NCBI RefSeq assembly: GCF_003265325.1
Contig: NZ_QGNX01000001.1
Location: 868,001-932,000, forward strand
DNA from: Oceanibium sediminis
GTDB lineage: Bacteria > Pseudomonadota > Alphaproteobacteria > Rhodobacterales > Rhodobacteraceae
Direction: 5' to 3'
Length of the DNA stretch: 64,000 bases
Positions within the stretch are counted from its first letter, which is position 1. Each line of letters opens with the position of its first letter. The notes beneath the pieces were generated by a model, which saw nothing but the letters and a program-made list of their open reading frames with translations, was not told where the DNA came from and searched no databases. Position numbers and translations under genes: made by a program. Shown in pieces: positions 25,655 to 35,016 of this stretch.

Positions 25655-27090
25655 GACAGGCCTTTCAGTGCGGTGTAGGTGGCGCGGTAGCGGGCGTGGG
25701 CCTCGGCGAAGGCGTCGCGCAGGGCGGCGTTCGGGGCGACGCGGTGGTCGATCTTGGGCGGGGTCGCCAGCGCGCCGCCATCGCCGGTGTCGGCCATCAT
25801 CGCCAGCCTTGCAGCGCCGAAGGCCCCGCCGAAATCGCCCGCCACGGGGACTTCGATTTCCAGGTCCAGCGCGGTTGCGATCGCCTCAAGCCAGTAGTCC
25901 GAGCGTGAGCCGCCGCCCACCGCGATCAGGCGGCGGATCTGCGTGCCGGTGGCGCTGAGCGCGGCGTGGCAGTCGGCCAGCGCGAAGGTGACGCCCTCCA
26001 GCACCGCGCGGGTCAGCGCCTCGGCGTCGGCGGAATGGTCGAGGCCGATCATCGCGCCGCGGATCTGCGCGTCGTTGTGCGGTGTGCGCTCCCCCCCGAG
26101 GTAGGGCAGGAAGGTCGCGCGCCCCGGCGGGCGCAAATCGCCCAGCGCGCCGGTCAGGTCGGCGGCGGTGCGCCCCAGCAGTCGCGCGTACCATTCCAGC
26201 GCGTCCGTGGCGGACAGGATCACCCCCATCTGGTGCCAGGTGTCGGGCACCGCATGGCAGAAGGTATGCACCGCGCTGGCCGGGTCCGGGCGATAGGCGT
26301 CATTGGCCGCGAACAGCACACCCGACGTGCCGAGCGAGACGAAGGCGTCGCCCGCCCGCACCACGCCCACCCCTACGGCAGAGGCGGCGTTGTCCCCGCC
26401 GCCCCCGGCGACGATCACGCTCTTCGGCAGGCCGAAGCGGTCGGCCAGGCTGTCGCGCATGGTGCCCGACACCTGCGATCCCTCGATCAGGCGGGGCATG
26501 TTCGCGCGCACGAGGCCGGAGGCGGCGAGCAGCTCGTCCGACCAGTCGCGCGCGCCCACGTCCAGCCAGCCGGTCCCGGCGGCGTCGGACATTTCGGACA
26601 CCGCCTCACCCGTCAGCCAGAGGCGCAGGTAATCCTTGGGCAACAGGACAAGGGCGATGCGTTCGAAGATCTCGGGCTCGTTCCGGCGCACCCATTCCAC
26701 CTTGGGCGCGGTGAAGCCGGGGAAGACGATGTTGCCCGACACCTCGCGCCAGGGGGGTGTGGCGTCCATCTCGGCCGCTTCGGCGAAGCTGCGGGTGTCG
26801 TTCCACAGCATGCAGGGGCGCAGCACGTCGCCAGCCCTGTCGATCAGCGTAGTGCCGTGCATCTGGCCCGACAGGCCGATGCCGCGCACGCCCCCCAGCG
26901 GGGCCTTGGCTGCAAGCGCTTCAAGCGCGGTGCCGGTGGCGGCGATCCAGTCGGCGGGCGTCTGTTCGGACCAGCCCGCCTTGGGGCGGGACACGCTCAG
27001 GGGGGCCTGCGCCTCGGCCACCACGGCCTGGGTGTCGTCCATCAGCAGCGCCTTGACGCCCGAGGTGCCCAGATCCAGCCCGATGTACAT
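25651..27090 (-). CDS. xylB: Xylulokinase
   Basis: A 479-residue FGGY kinase. The N-terminal phosphate loop [18 protein letters not shown], the GLSGQMHGT segment that defines xylulokinases, and the C-terminal ATP-binding motif [19 protein letters not shown] are present. It phosphorylates D-xylulose to xylulose 5-phosphate. The start is ATG 27090; the upstream extension overlaps the ATPase gene. It overlaps the transporter ATPase gene by 1 nt and xylA by 4 nt, so uptake and catabolism are one operon. Confidence 0.96.
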   Translation of the reverse strand: MYIGLDLGTSGVKALLMDDTQAVVAEAQAPLSVSRPKAGWSEQTPADWIAATGTALEALAAKAPLGGVRGIGLSGQMHGTTLIDRAGDVLRPCMLWNDTRSFAEAAEMDATPPWREVSGNIVFPGFTAPKVEWVRRNEPEIFERIALVLLPKDYLRLWLTGEAVSEMSDAAGTGWLDVGARDWSDELLAASGLVRANMPRLIEGSQVSGTMRDSLADRFGLPKSVIVAGGGGDNAASAVGVGVVRAGDAFVSLGTSGVLFAANDAYRPDPASAVHTFCHAVPDTWHQMGVILSATDALEWYARLLGRTAADLTGALGDLRPPGRATFLPYLGGERTPHNDAQIRGAMIGLDHSADAEALTRAVLEGVTFALADCHAALSATGTQIRRLIAVGGGSRSDYWLEAIATALDLEIEVPVAGDFGGAFGAARLAMMADTGDGGALATPPKIDHRVAPNAALRDAFAEAHARYRATYTALKGLS

Positions 27091-27839
27091 TACGCTACCG
27101 CTTCGGGTTTCTTGCCCATAATTATCATCGACAGGATGTCGTCCTCGGTCACGTCCTCGACCCGCTCGGTGCCGATCAGCTCTCCGTTCTTCATCACGCT
27201 GACGCGGTCGCACAGATCAAGCATTTCGCGGGTGTCGTGGCTGATCAGGAAGATGCCGAGGCCCTGTTTCTTCAGCTCCTTGATCAGGTCGGCAACCATC
27301 TGCGTTTCATGCACGCCGAGCGCTGCCGTGGGTTCGTCCATGATCAGGATCCGGGCGTTGAAATAGACCGCGCGCGCGATGGCGACGGACTGGCGCTGGC
27401 CGCCGGACAGGGCCTTCACGGGGGCGTTGAACTTGGCGAAGTTGGGGTTGAGGCGCTGCATGATCTTGCGCGTCTCCGCCTCCATCTGGTCATCATCGAC
27501 CATGCCGAGCGGGGTGACGATCTCCCGCCCCAGGAACAGGTTTGACGCCGCGTCGAGGTTATCCGCCAGCGCCAGCGTCTGGTAGATCGTCTCGATCGAG
27601 TAGCGGCGCGCGTCGCGAGGGCTGGCGATGTGGGCCTTTTCGCCATTGATATAGATCTCGCCGGAATCCGCCTTGTAGGCGCCGGACAGGATCTTGATCA
27701 ACGTCGATTTGCCCGCGCCGTTGTGGCCCAGAAGGCCCACGACTTCGCCAGGGTTCAGCGTCAGCGAGACGTCCTTCACCGCTTGCACGCCGCCAAAGCT
27801 GATGGAGATGTTGCGAAGGTCAACAAGGGGGGGTGCCAT
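27090..27839 (-). CDS. xylG: Xylose ABC importer ATPase (single-domain)
   Basis: A 249-residue ATPase with Walker [15 protein letters not shown] near 34-47, signature [15 protein letters not shown] near 145 and Walker [13 protein letters not shown] near 167. The E. coli-type XylG/RbsA ATPases carry two fused NBDs (about 500 residues), whereas this protein has one. Two copies are thus expected per transporter, as in FrcA-type systems of alphaproteobacteria. It lies 3 nt after xylH. Confidence 0.88.
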   Translation of the reverse strand: MAPPLVDLRNISISFGGVQAVKDVSLTLNPGEVVGLLGHNGAGKSTLIKILSGAYKADSGEIYINGEKAHIASPRDARRYSIETIYQTLALADNLDAASNLFLGREIVTPLGMVDDDQMEAETRKIMQRLNPNFAKFNAPVKALSGGQRQSVAIARAVYFNARILIMDEPTAALGVHETQMVADLIKELKKQGLGIFLISHDTREMLDLCDRVSVMKNGELIGTERVEDVTEDDILSMIIMGKKPEAVA

Positions 27840-27842
27840 GGC

Positions 27843-29138
27843 TTACTCTCCGATCCGCTTGCGATAGATGATGTCCACGAGGACGGCGAGGACGAGGACC
27901 ACGCCCACCACGATGTTCTGCAGCGGTGCGTCGATGCCGATCATCGCCATGCCCGATTGCAGCGACTGCATGATCAGCGCCCCGAGGATCGCGCCGTAGA
28001 TGGTGCCGATCCCCCCCGACAGCGCGGTGCCCCCGATCACTGCGGCGGCGATCACACGCAATTCGTCCAGCGTGCCGATGTCATTGGTCGAAAACCCAAG
28101 CCGCGCGGCGGCGACGGCGGCCGACAGGCCGCAGAGCGCGCCCATGATGGCGAAGACCTTCACCGTCAGAAGCCGCGTGTTGATGCCCGAGAGTTCCGCC
28201 GCGTCGGGGTTGCCCCCGGTCGCGAAGATATAGCGACCCAGCCGGGTGCGCTGCGCGACCACGGTCATCACCACCGCGACGGCGATCAGCAGCAGCACGG
28301 AATAGGGAATGCCGTAGCCGGTGGTGAAGCCCTCGGGCAGCACCTCGCCGCGGGCCTCGAAACGGCGTTCCAGCACACGCTCGGGGATCTCATAGGCGTT
28401 GAGGATGGCGACGAAGCCGACGATGGCGGCGGTCACGATGCCGCCGACCGTCAGTTCCGCCCACATCGGTTTCACCGGGAACCCGTGCTGAGACTTGCGC
28501 CGGCGTGAGGCGGCCATCAGCCCCAGCGCGGCAGCCACGGCCAGCGCGCAGGCGATCCAGGAGCCGGTGACGCCAAGGGTGCCGCCGATGCCGCCGATCT
28601 TAATGAAGGTTTCGTCCAGCGGGCCGATGGTCTGCCCGTTGGTGGTGAACCAGGCCACGTTGCGCCAGACCAGCAACCCGCCCAGCGTCACGATGAAGGC
28701 GGGGATTTCCAGGTAGCCGACCATCCAGCCGTGGAACGCGCCGATCACGATGCCGGTCGCGATTCCGGCGAGCAGGGCGATGACCCAGATCATCGGGTGC
28801 CCCAGCTCGAAGCCGAAGGTCTGGGGCAGCACCTGCGTCTGCATCACCGCCATGACGGCGGCACAGGTGGCCAGCAGTGAGCCGACGGACAGGTCGATAT
28901 GCCGGGTGACGATGACAAAGACCATGCCGGTGGCCATGATCGCCACGCTGACGGTCTGGATCGTCAGGTTGAAGATGTTGCGCGGCGTCAGGAAACGCCC
29001 TTCGGTGTAGAAGTGGAACACCAGGCAGATCAGCACGAAGGCGCCGATCATGCCCAGCAGACGGGTGTCGAGCTGCAGGGCCTGGAAGAAGCTGCGCTGC
29101 TTCGCGCCTTCATTCCGGGCGGCGGTGGTGTCGGTCAT
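27843..29138 (-). CDS. xylH: Xylose ABC importer permease
   Basis: A 431-residue BPD_transp_2 permease with about ten to twelve hydrophobic segments, in the range of XylH. Recognisable motifs are VGSLLATCAAVMAV (helix 3), GRYIFATGGNPDAAELSGINTRLLTVKVFAIMG (sugar-permease coupling loop) and AAAVIGGTALSGGIGTIYGAILGALIMQ. A soluble stretch around residues 220-290 (SRRRKSQHGFPVKP onward) separates the halves. It follows xylF across a 161-bp gap with an 11-bp-stem hairpin. Confidence 0.92.
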   Translation of the reverse strand: MTDTTAARNEGAKQRSFFQALQLDTRLLGMIGAFVLICLVFHFYTEGRFLTPRNIFNLTIQTVSVAIMATGMVFVIVTRHIDLSVGSLLATCAAVMAVMQTQVLPQTFGFELGHPMIWVIALLAGIATGIVIGAFHGWMVGYLEIPAFIVTLGGLLVWRNVAWFTTNGQTIGPLDETFIKIGGIGGTLGVTGSWIACALAVAAALGLMAASRRRKSQHGFPVKPMWAELTVGGIVTAAIVGFVAILNAYEIPERVLERRFEARGEVLPEGFTTGYGIPYSVLLLIAVAVVMTVVAQRTRLGRYIFATGGNPDAAELSGINTRLLTVKVFAIMGALCGLSAAVAAARLGFSTNDIGTLDELRVIAAAVIGGTALSGGIGTIYGAILGALIMQSLQSGMAMIGIDAPLQNIVVGVVLVLAVLVDIIYRKRIGE

Positions 29139-29233
29139 GTCCGGCTCCGCTGTTCGAGATGTGACTGTCGCTTCGGCGCGGCGGGCGATCGGCCGGGGCC
29201 AGGCTGCCCCCTTCGCACGGGAAGGCTATTGCT

Positions 29234-29263
29234 GCGCGGCCCCCATCCGGGCGGGGGCCGCGC
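29234..29263 (-). other. Intercistronic hairpin between xylF and xylH
   Basis: GCGCGGCCCCC (29234-29244) pairs with GGGGGCCGCGC (29253-29263): 11 perfect base pairs, 8-nt loop. It lies 36 nt past the xylF stop on the transcribed strand, without a U-run, and probably protects the xylF message or tunes read-through. Confidence 0.75.
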
Positions 29264-29299
29264 CCCCCTCAACCCGAAGGCCAAGGGGGATCTCGGTGT

Positions 29300-30331
29300 T
29301 TACTCGCAGGGGGACGGACCGCCCGAAACGCCCTGGCAGAGCTTTTCCTTGCCGATCCAGCCGGCATCCACCACCAGGTCCAGGTTGTCGCGGGTGATCG
29401 GAACCGGGGCGAGGAACATGGCCGTCAACTCGGTGCCGGCGGGGCTGGTCCAGGTCTGCGCGCCCTCGATGTCGGCCATCGCGGTGCCCGAGGCCATCGC
29501 GACCGCGATCTGGCCGGCGTTGGCGCCCAGATCGCGAGCGTCCTTCCAGACGCTGACGGTCTGCGTGCCCTTGGCGATGCGGTTCAGCGCGGCATGGTCG
29601 CCGTCCTGCCCCGAGACGGGGATTCCATCGAGGCCCTGCGCCGTCAGCGCCGCGACCACACCGCCTGCGGTCCCGTCGTTGGAGGCGACGACCGCGTCCA
29701 CGCCGTTGTCCGTCGCGGTCAGGATCTGCTCCATGTTGCGCTGGGCGTTGGCGGGCAGCCAGCCATCGGTATAGGCCTCGCCCACGATCTCGATGTCACC
29801 GGCGTCGATGGCGGCTTGCAGCACCTCCTGCTGACCGCCGCGCAGGAAGTCCGCGTTCGGGTCGGTGGGCGAGCCCTTGATCATGACATAGCGGCCTGTC
29901 GGGGCCTGTTCAAAGACGGCGCGGGCCTGCATCCGGCCCACCTCGACGTTGTCAAAGGTCAGGTAGAAGGCGCGCGGATCCTCGATCAGGCGGTCATAGC
30001 CGACCACTGGAATGCCCTCGTTTGCGGCGGCATCGATGGCCGGCCCGATGGCCTGGGAATCCTGCGCCAGGATGATCAGCGCATCGACGCCCTGGGCGAT
30101 CAGGCTTTCGATGTCCGATAGCTGCTTGGCCGAGGACGACTGCGCATCGGCCGAGACATAGGTGGCGCCGGCTTCCTCGAGCGCGCCGACGATGGCGGCC
30201 TCGTCCGTTTTCCAGCGCTCTTCCTGGAAGTTGGACCAGCTGACGCCGACGGTGATGTTATGGGCGTCCGCTAGCGCGGATGTGGTGAACGAAGCGGTGG
30301 CGATGGCCGCCGCTGCCAGGATCTTGTGCAT
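29300..30331 (-). CDS. xylF: D-xylose periplasmic binding protein
   Basis: A 343-residue exported receptor. The signal peptide is MHKILAAAAIATASFTTSALA, with mature start DAHNITVGVSWSNFQEERWKTDEAAI, matching XylF. Further ligand-site segments are YVSADAQSSSAKQLSDIE, GYDRLIEDPRAFYLTFDN and VDAVVASNDGTAGGVVAAL. It binds D-xylose for XylGH. The start is ATG 30331, with a GGGAGG sequence upstream. It is the first gene of the operon and is divergent from the ROK regulator across 111 bp holding a candidate operator. Confidence 0.94.
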   Translation of the reverse strand: MHKILAAAAIATASFTTSALADAHNITVGVSWSNFQEERWKTDEAAIVGALEEAGATYVSADAQSSSAKQLSDIESLIAQGVDALIILAQDSQAIGPAIDAAANEGIPVVGYDRLIEDPRAFYLTFDNVEVGRMQARAVFEQAPTGRYVMIKGSPTDPNADFLRGGQQEVLQAAIDAGDIEIVGEAYTDGWLPANAQRNMEQILTATDNGVDAVVASNDGTAGGVVAALTAQGLDGIPVSGQDGDHAALNRIAKGTQTVSVWKDARDLGANAGQIAVAMASGTAMADIEGAQTWTSPAGTELTAMFLAPVPITRDNLDLVVDAGWIGKEKLCQGVSGGPSPCE

Positions 30332-30422
30332 TTGTTCCTCCCAAATTGAACGTCCCCTGTTGGCAGGGGTGTGCGGACATGCTTCCCGCATCACCGGAAA
30401 TGTGACTCAGTTAATTTTAGCT

Positions 30423-30439
30423 GTCAAATTTAAATTGAC
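30423..30439. promoter_or_regulatory. Candidate ROK-repressor operator between xylF and xylR
   Basis: GTCAAATTTAAATTGAC is a near-perfect inverted repeat (GTCAA, 7-nt centre, TTGAC) in an A/T-rich island within a GC-rich genome. It lies 4 nt before the regulator start and 92 nt from xylF. Its symmetry and position fit an operator for the adjacent ROK protein. Confidence 0.5.
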
Positions 30440-30442
30440 GAT

Positions 30443-31819
30443 ATGACGAAGGTCATGCCCATATGGGGCGGGAGAAATCCGAAGAATTGGTGTGAAGAGG
30501 CGGTTTTTGCTGTGAACTCTGGAAAAATTAATTTGATAACTGAAGGAAATAAGCGGAAGCCAGCCGCCAAATTTGCCCTGCCCGAGCTGGAGGATACCGG
30601 CTGCGGACCGCTGATCGCCAGCACCGGGCAGGGGGCGATTCCCTTGAAACAGCAGATATTCGAGCGCATCCGCTCGCTTGGGCAGCTGTCGCGGATCGAG
30701 GTGGCCAAGGACCTTGGCGTCAGCGCGGGCTCGGTGACGACGCTGACCTCGGAACTGCTCCAGGACGGCTACCTCGAGGAAACCCGCAGTGCCCCGCGCG
30801 ATGTCACGCGGGGCCGCCCGAAGGTGGCGTTGCAGGTGCGGCGCAGCGCGGGCTACGTCGCCGGGATCAAGATCAGCAACGAGGCGCATACCGCCGTCGT
30901 CGTCGATTTCGCCGGCCGCCCCGTGGGCGAGGCCCGGCTGAGCGCCGAGCAGGGCGCGGGCACGCTGGAGGGGCTGCTGGACGCCGCCCAGAAGATCTTC
31001 GCCATGGCGGTGGCGGACGCGGGGCTGGCGCGCGGGGACGTGTCTGCGGTGGGCGTCGGCCTGCCGGGGATGGTGGACCATGCCAGCGGCATCTGGTTGT
31101 GGTCCCCCCTGCTGAACGAGCGGCGCATCCCGATCCGCGACCTGCTGACCGAGCGTGTCGGCCTGCCGGTGCAGATCGACAACGACGTGAACCTGCTGAC
31201 CCTGGCCGAGCTTTGGTACGGCGCTGGGCGCAGCGTGTCCGATTTCGCGGTGGTGACCATCGAGCAGGGCGTCGGCATGGGGCTGGTGCTGGGGCACAAC
31301 CTGTACCGGGGCGCGCATGGCTTCGGGATGGAGCTGGGCCACGTGAAGGTGCAACTTGACGGCGCGCTGTGCCGCTGCGGGCGGCGCGGCTGCCTGGAAG
31401 CCTACATCGCCGACTACGCGCTGGTGCGCGAGGCGCATGTCGCGCTGGGGCTGGTGAACCGCCCGACAGGGGCGTCCTCCTCGGTGCTGCTGGAAAGCCT
31501 GTATGACCAGGCCAAGGCCGGGAACGAGGCGGCGCGCACCATCTTCCGCCGCGCGGCGCGGTTCCTGGCGCTGACGCTGGCCAACGTGGTCAACCTGTTC
31601 GACCCGCCGCTGATCATCCTGTCGGGCGAGCGGATGCGCTACGATTACCTTTACGAGGACGACACCCTGGAAGAGGCGAAGACGATGACGCTGGACAAGG
31701 GCCGCCCCGACACAAGGATCGAGATCCATGCCTGGGGCGACTGGGTCTGGGCCCGAGGTGCCGCGACCCTGGCGCTGAGCGCGCTGACCGATGCGCGTCT
31801 GGCTGGCGAGGCCGCGTGA
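30443..31819 (+). CDS. xylR: ROK-family transcriptional repressor, XylR-type
   Basis: From ATG 30443 the product has 458 residues, some 50-60 longer than typical ROK repressors; a GTG at 30512 in frame would shorten it. The HTH is at about 70-115 (QQIFERIRSLGQLSRIEVAKDLGVSAGSVTTL). The ROK domain carries GVGLPGMVDHASG, the NDVNLLTLAELWYGAG phosphate/sugar region, and the zinc motif GHVKVQLDGALCRCGRRGCLEAY. It should repress xylFHGBA and be released by xylose. The 3' end overlaps the next gene as GTGA. Confidence 0.85.
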   Translation: MTKVMPIWGGRNPKNWCEEAVFAVNSGKINLITEGNKRKPAAKFALPELEDTGCGPLIASTGQGAIPLKQQIFERIRSLGQLSRIEVAKDLGVSAGSVTTLTSELLQDGYLEETRSAPRDVTRGRPKVALQVRRSAGYVAGIKISNEAHTAVVVDFAGRPVGEARLSAEQGAGTLEGLLDAAQKIFAMAVADAGLARGDVSAVGVGLPGMVDHASGIWLWSPLLNERRIPIRDLLTERVGLPVQIDNDVNLLTLAELWYGAGRSVSDFAVVTIEQGVGMGLVLGHNLYRGAHGFGMELGHVKVQLDGALCRCGRRGCLEAYIADYALVREAHVALGLVNRPTGASSSVLLESLYDQAKAGNEAARTIFRRAARFLALTLANVVNLFDPPLIILSGERMRYDYLYEDDTLEEAKTMTLDKGRPDTRIEIHAWGDWVWARGAATLALSALTDARLAGEAA

Positions 31820-33312
31820 AACGGCTGATCGCCCTGCTGTGCTGCCTTGCGGCACCGGCGGCGGGGCAGGTGCGTTTTGACGACGTTTCCGACCGGTTGC
31901 AACCGCGCCACGAATACAGTGGCGGCTGGGAGCATTTCGTCGGCGGCGGTGTGGCGGTGTTCGACTGCAACGCCGATGGCGCGCCCGAGATCCTGGCCGC
32001 CGGCGGCGAGGGGCCGTCGCGCCTGTTCGTCAACGACGGCACCGCGTATTTCGCGCCGGGGGCCGATCTGGCGGGCTCGGCGCGCAGTACCGGGGCCTAT
32101 CCGCTGGATATCGACGGGGACGGAATCCTCGACTTGGCCCTGCTGCGCGTCGGGCCGAACCGCTTCCTGCGCGGGCTGGGCGATTGCACTTTCGAGGATG
32201 CGACGGATCGCTGGGGCCTGCCCGAAGGGGACGCGTGGTCCACTGCCTTTTCCGCGACGTGGGAGCCGGGCAACACCCGCCCCACGCTGGCGATCGGCAA
32301 TTACGTCGACCGCGCCGACCCCGAGGGCCCGTTCGAGGCCTGCGACGCGAACCAGCTTCTGCGCCCGCGCCCCGGTGGCGGCTACGCGGAAACGGTGCTT
32401 GAGCCGGGCTTCTGCGCCCTGTCGATCCTGTTCCACGACTGGGCCGGGCAGGGGCGGGCGGACCTGCGCGTGTCCAACGACCGGCACTACTACGTGCGCG
32501 GCGGCTCCGAGCAGATGTGGCGCATGGACCCCCTGCGCCTGCTTGGGGATGACGATGGTTGGGAACAGATCTCCATCTGGGGGATGGGCATCGCGGCGCA
32601 GGACCTGACCGGCGACGGGCTGGCGGAGGTGGTTCTGACCTCCATGGGGGACCAGCTGATGCTGATCGCCGAGCCGGGCGGGCGCTACCGCGCCGCGCCC
32701 TACAGCACCGGCACCTATGCCCAGCGCCCCCACGTGGGGGACGATGGGCGCCCCTCGACCGGGTGGCACGCGGAATTCGGCGATGTGAACAACGACGGGC
32801 GCGCGGACCTGTTCATCGCCAAGGGGAACGTGGACCAGATGCCATCAAACGCGATGCGCGATCCCAACAACCTGTTGATCCAGCAGGCGGACGGGACGTT
32901 CCAGGAGGTCTCGGTCCCCGCCGGGGTGGCATCTGACGCGCGCAGCCGGGGCGCGGCGCTGGCGGATTTCGATGGTGACGGGCGGCTGGACCTGGTCGTG
33001 GTCAACCGCCGCGCGCCGTTGGAGCTGTACCTGAACCGCTCGGAAAGCACCGGACGCTGGGCGCGGATCGACCTTCGCGGGGCGAAGGGCAACACGCGCG
33101 GCGTCGGCGCGCTGGTGGAGGTGCGGACCGAGACGGGCCTTCAGCAGCGCGAAGTCACCGTGGGCGGCGGCCACGCGGGCGGACAGGCGCTGGCGCTGCA
33201 CTTCGGCCTTGGCGACGCAACGGAAGCCGAAGCGCGGGTGCGCTGGCCCGGTGGCGGCTGGTCCGACTGGCAGCCGGTGGCCGTTGGCGGGCTGACGACC
33301 CTTGCTCAGTAA
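31816..33312 (+). CDS. Secreted FG-GAP/VCBS beta-propeller protein (CRTAC1-like)
   Basis: A 498-residue exported protein starting at GTG 31816, inside the xylR stop. The signal peptide is MKRLIALLCCLAAPAAGQ. Several Ca-binding propeller repeats of the D-x-D-x-D/N-G-x-x-D type are visible (DIDGDGILDLALL, DLTGDGLAEVVLT, DVNNDGRADLFIA, DFDGDGRLDLVVV). A C-terminal ASPIC/UnbV-like region ends in ARVRWPGGGWSDWQPV. The role is unknown, probably a periplasmic or surface adhesin-like scaffold. Its 3' end overlaps the convergent ggt gene by 7 nt. Confidence 0.82.
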   Translation: MKRLIALLCCLAAPAAGQVRFDDVSDRLQPRHEYSGGWEHFVGGGVAVFDCNADGAPEILAAGGEGPSRLFVNDGTAYFAPGADLAGSARSTGAYPLDIDGDGILDLALLRVGPNRFLRGLGDCTFEDATDRWGLPEGDAWSTAFSATWEPGNTRPTLAIGNYVDRADPEGPFEACDANQLLRPRPGGGYAETVLEPGFCALSILFHDWAGQGRADLRVSNDRHYYVRGGSEQMWRMDPLRLLGDDDGWEQISIWGMGIAAQDLTGDGLAEVVLTSMGDQLMLIAEPGGRYRAAPYSTGTYAQRPHVGDDGRPSTGWHAEFGDVNNDGRADLFIAKGNVDQMPSNAMRDPNNLLIQQADGTFQEVSVPAGVASDARSRGAALADFDGDGRLDLVVVNRRAPLELYLNRSESTGRWARIDLRGAKGNTRGVGALVEVRTETGLQQREVTVGGGHAGGQALALHFGLGDATEAEARVRWPGGGWSDWQPVAVGGLTTLAQ

Positions 33313-34886
33313 CCGAGCGCGCAGCCGTCCTTTCGCGGGTCCGACGCGCCGATCAGCACGCCGCCGGCGGAATCGATGCGGATCGCCTGCGCGCCGCCGA
33401 TGGGGGTTTCCGGCACCACCACCTTGTGCCCCATGTCCGCCAGCGCGGCGCGCTGGGCGTCGGTATAGCCGCGCTCGACGCTCAGCGTGTTCTCGAACGC
33501 GAAGGCGCGGGGAAACTCGATCGCGGCCTGCGGGTCCATGCCGTAGTCCAGCTGGTTGCTCGCGAAACGCACGTGGCCGCAGGACTGGTACTGCCCGCCC
33601 ATCACGCCGAAGGGCATCAGCAACTCATTTCCCTGCATCAGCATCGCGGGGATGATCGTGTGCATCGGGCGCTTGCCCGGCCCTGCCTCGTTCGGGTGGT
33701 CGGGAATCAGGTTGAAGCCCCGGCCGCGGTTCTGGAACAGCACGCCCGTTTCCGGGCAGGACAGCCCGGCCCCGAAGCTGGAGAAGATCGAGTAGATCAG
33801 CGAAACGGCGGTGCGGTCCCTGTCCACCACGGTGATGTAGATCGTGTCGCGGTGCACCGCCTCGCTGACCTTCGCCACATGGCTCTGGGCGCGCTTCGGG
33901 TCGATCAGCGCGGCCAGCCGGTCGGCGGTTTCCGGGGCCAGCATGTGGTCGAGGTAGCGCGCCGAGGCCTCGGGGTCCGCGATGAAGCGGTTGCGCGCGT
34001 CATAGGCCAGTTTCGTCGCTTCTGCCTCAAGATGCAGGCGTTCGATCCCGCGCGGGTCCAGCGCGGACAGGTCGAAATGCTCCAACATCCGCGCGAGCAG
34101 GATCGCGGTGGCGCCCTGCCCGTTGGGGGGCAGTTCCACCAGGTCTGTGCCTCGGTAGCTGCCCCTGATCGGATCGACGTAATCGGGGCGGTTGTCCGCG
34201 AAATCCTGAAGGCTGTGCGCCCCGCCCGCCGCGTTCAGCGCCTTGACCATCGCTGCTGCCGCCGGGCCCTCGTAAAAGGCGCTGCGCCCCACTTGCGCGA
34301 CCCGCTTCAGCAGCACGGCCTGTTTCGGGGCGCGGAATGTCTGGCCCGCGCGTGGTGCGGTGCCGCCGACCAGGTAATCATGGCGCGCCGCGCCTTGCGG
34401 GCGACCCTCGGCGATGGCCCAGTCGAAGGCCACGCGGGGGGCGACGGGCACCCCTTCCTCGGCATAATGGATCGTCGGGGCCAGCACCGCGTCGAGGCCG
34501 AGCGCGCCGTGATCGGCGTGCAGCCGGATGAAGCCATCCAGCGCGCCGGGCACGGTGACGGCATGGCCGGTGTGATCGGGGATTTCCCCATGGCCGGCGG
34601 CGCGCAGGGCATCGGCGTCCATCCCCGCAGGCGCGCGGCCCGAGCCGTTCAGCCCGATCGGCGCTTCGCCCGCCTTGCAGACAAGCGCGAAACAGTCGCC
34701 GCCGATCCCCGTCATCTGCGGCTCGGCGATACCCAGCACCAGCGCCCCGGCGATGGCCGCGTCCACCGCGTTGCCCCCGGCTTGCAGGATGTCGATGGCC
34801 ACCTTCGCCCCCAGCGGATGCGAGGTGGCCGCCATGCCGTTCCCGGCGTAGACGAGCGAGCGGTTGGGCTGTTGGAAATCGCGCAT
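33306..34886 (-). CDS. ggt: Gamma-glutamyltransferase family protein
   Basis: A 526-residue Ntn hydrolase. The predicted autoprocessing nucleophile is Thr348 in HRDTIYITVVDRD, giving a large subunit of about 347 residues and a small one of about 179. Other family segments are AGNAVDAAIAGALVLGIAEP-like GGNAVDAA, GIGGDCFALV and NEAGPGKRPMHTIIPAM. It cleaves gamma-glutamyl compounds such as glutathione. No signal peptide is present in the start at ATG 34886 (MRDFQQPNRS), which suggests a cytoplasmic GGT-like enzyme of the type acting on gamma-glutamyl intermediates or cephalosporin-acylase-like substrates. Confidence 0.88.
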   Translation of the reverse strand: MRDFQQPNRSLVYAGNGMAATSHPLGAKVAIDILQAGGNAVDAAIAGALVLGIAEPQMTGIGGDCFALVCKAGEAPIGLNGSGRAPAGMDADALRAAGHGEIPDHTGHAVTVPGALDGFIRLHADHGALGLDAVLAPTIHYAEEGVPVAPRVAFDWAIAEGRPQGAARHDYLVGGTAPRAGQTFRAPKQAVLLKRVAQVGRSAFYEGPAAAAMVKALNAAGGAHSLQDFADNRPDYVDPIRGSYRGTDLVELPPNGQGATAILLARMLEHFDLSALDPRGIERLHLEAEATKLAYDARNRFIADPEASARYLDHMLAPETADRLAALIDPKRAQSHVAKVSEAVHRDTIYITVVDRDRTAVSLIYSIFSSFGAGLSCPETGVLFQNRGRGFNLIPDHPNEAGPGKRPMHTIIPAMLMQGNELLMPFGVMGGQYQSCGHVRFASNQLDYGMDPQAAIEFPRAFAFENTLSVERGYTDAQRAALADMGHKVVVPETPIGGAQAIRIDSAGGVLIGASDPRKDGCALGY

Positions 34887-34967
34887 GGGCCTGTCCTGTC
34901 GTGTCCTCGACAGACGACATAGCGCCAATCCGGCGCCGGAACCATGTTGAAATCGGTGGGAAGGTGT

Positions 34968-35016
34968 CCCTGATGCCGCCGGGTTTTGTGGGGGCTGTTA
35001 CCCGGCAGCATCAGGG
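34968..35016. repeat. Long inverted repeat in the ggt/DUF2794 intergenic region
   Basis: Arms 34968-34984 and 35000-35016 (17 nt each) are complementary except for one C-A mismatch, with a 15-nt loop. Five nt further on, 35021-35040 is an imperfect palindrome (TTGCTCGCT, AG, AGCGACCAA). These lie in the 303-bp divergent gap 34887-35189. That gap also contains TTGACA at 35086-35091 as a possible -35 element for the DUF2794 gene, without a clear -10. No ORF was found there. Confidence 0.7.
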
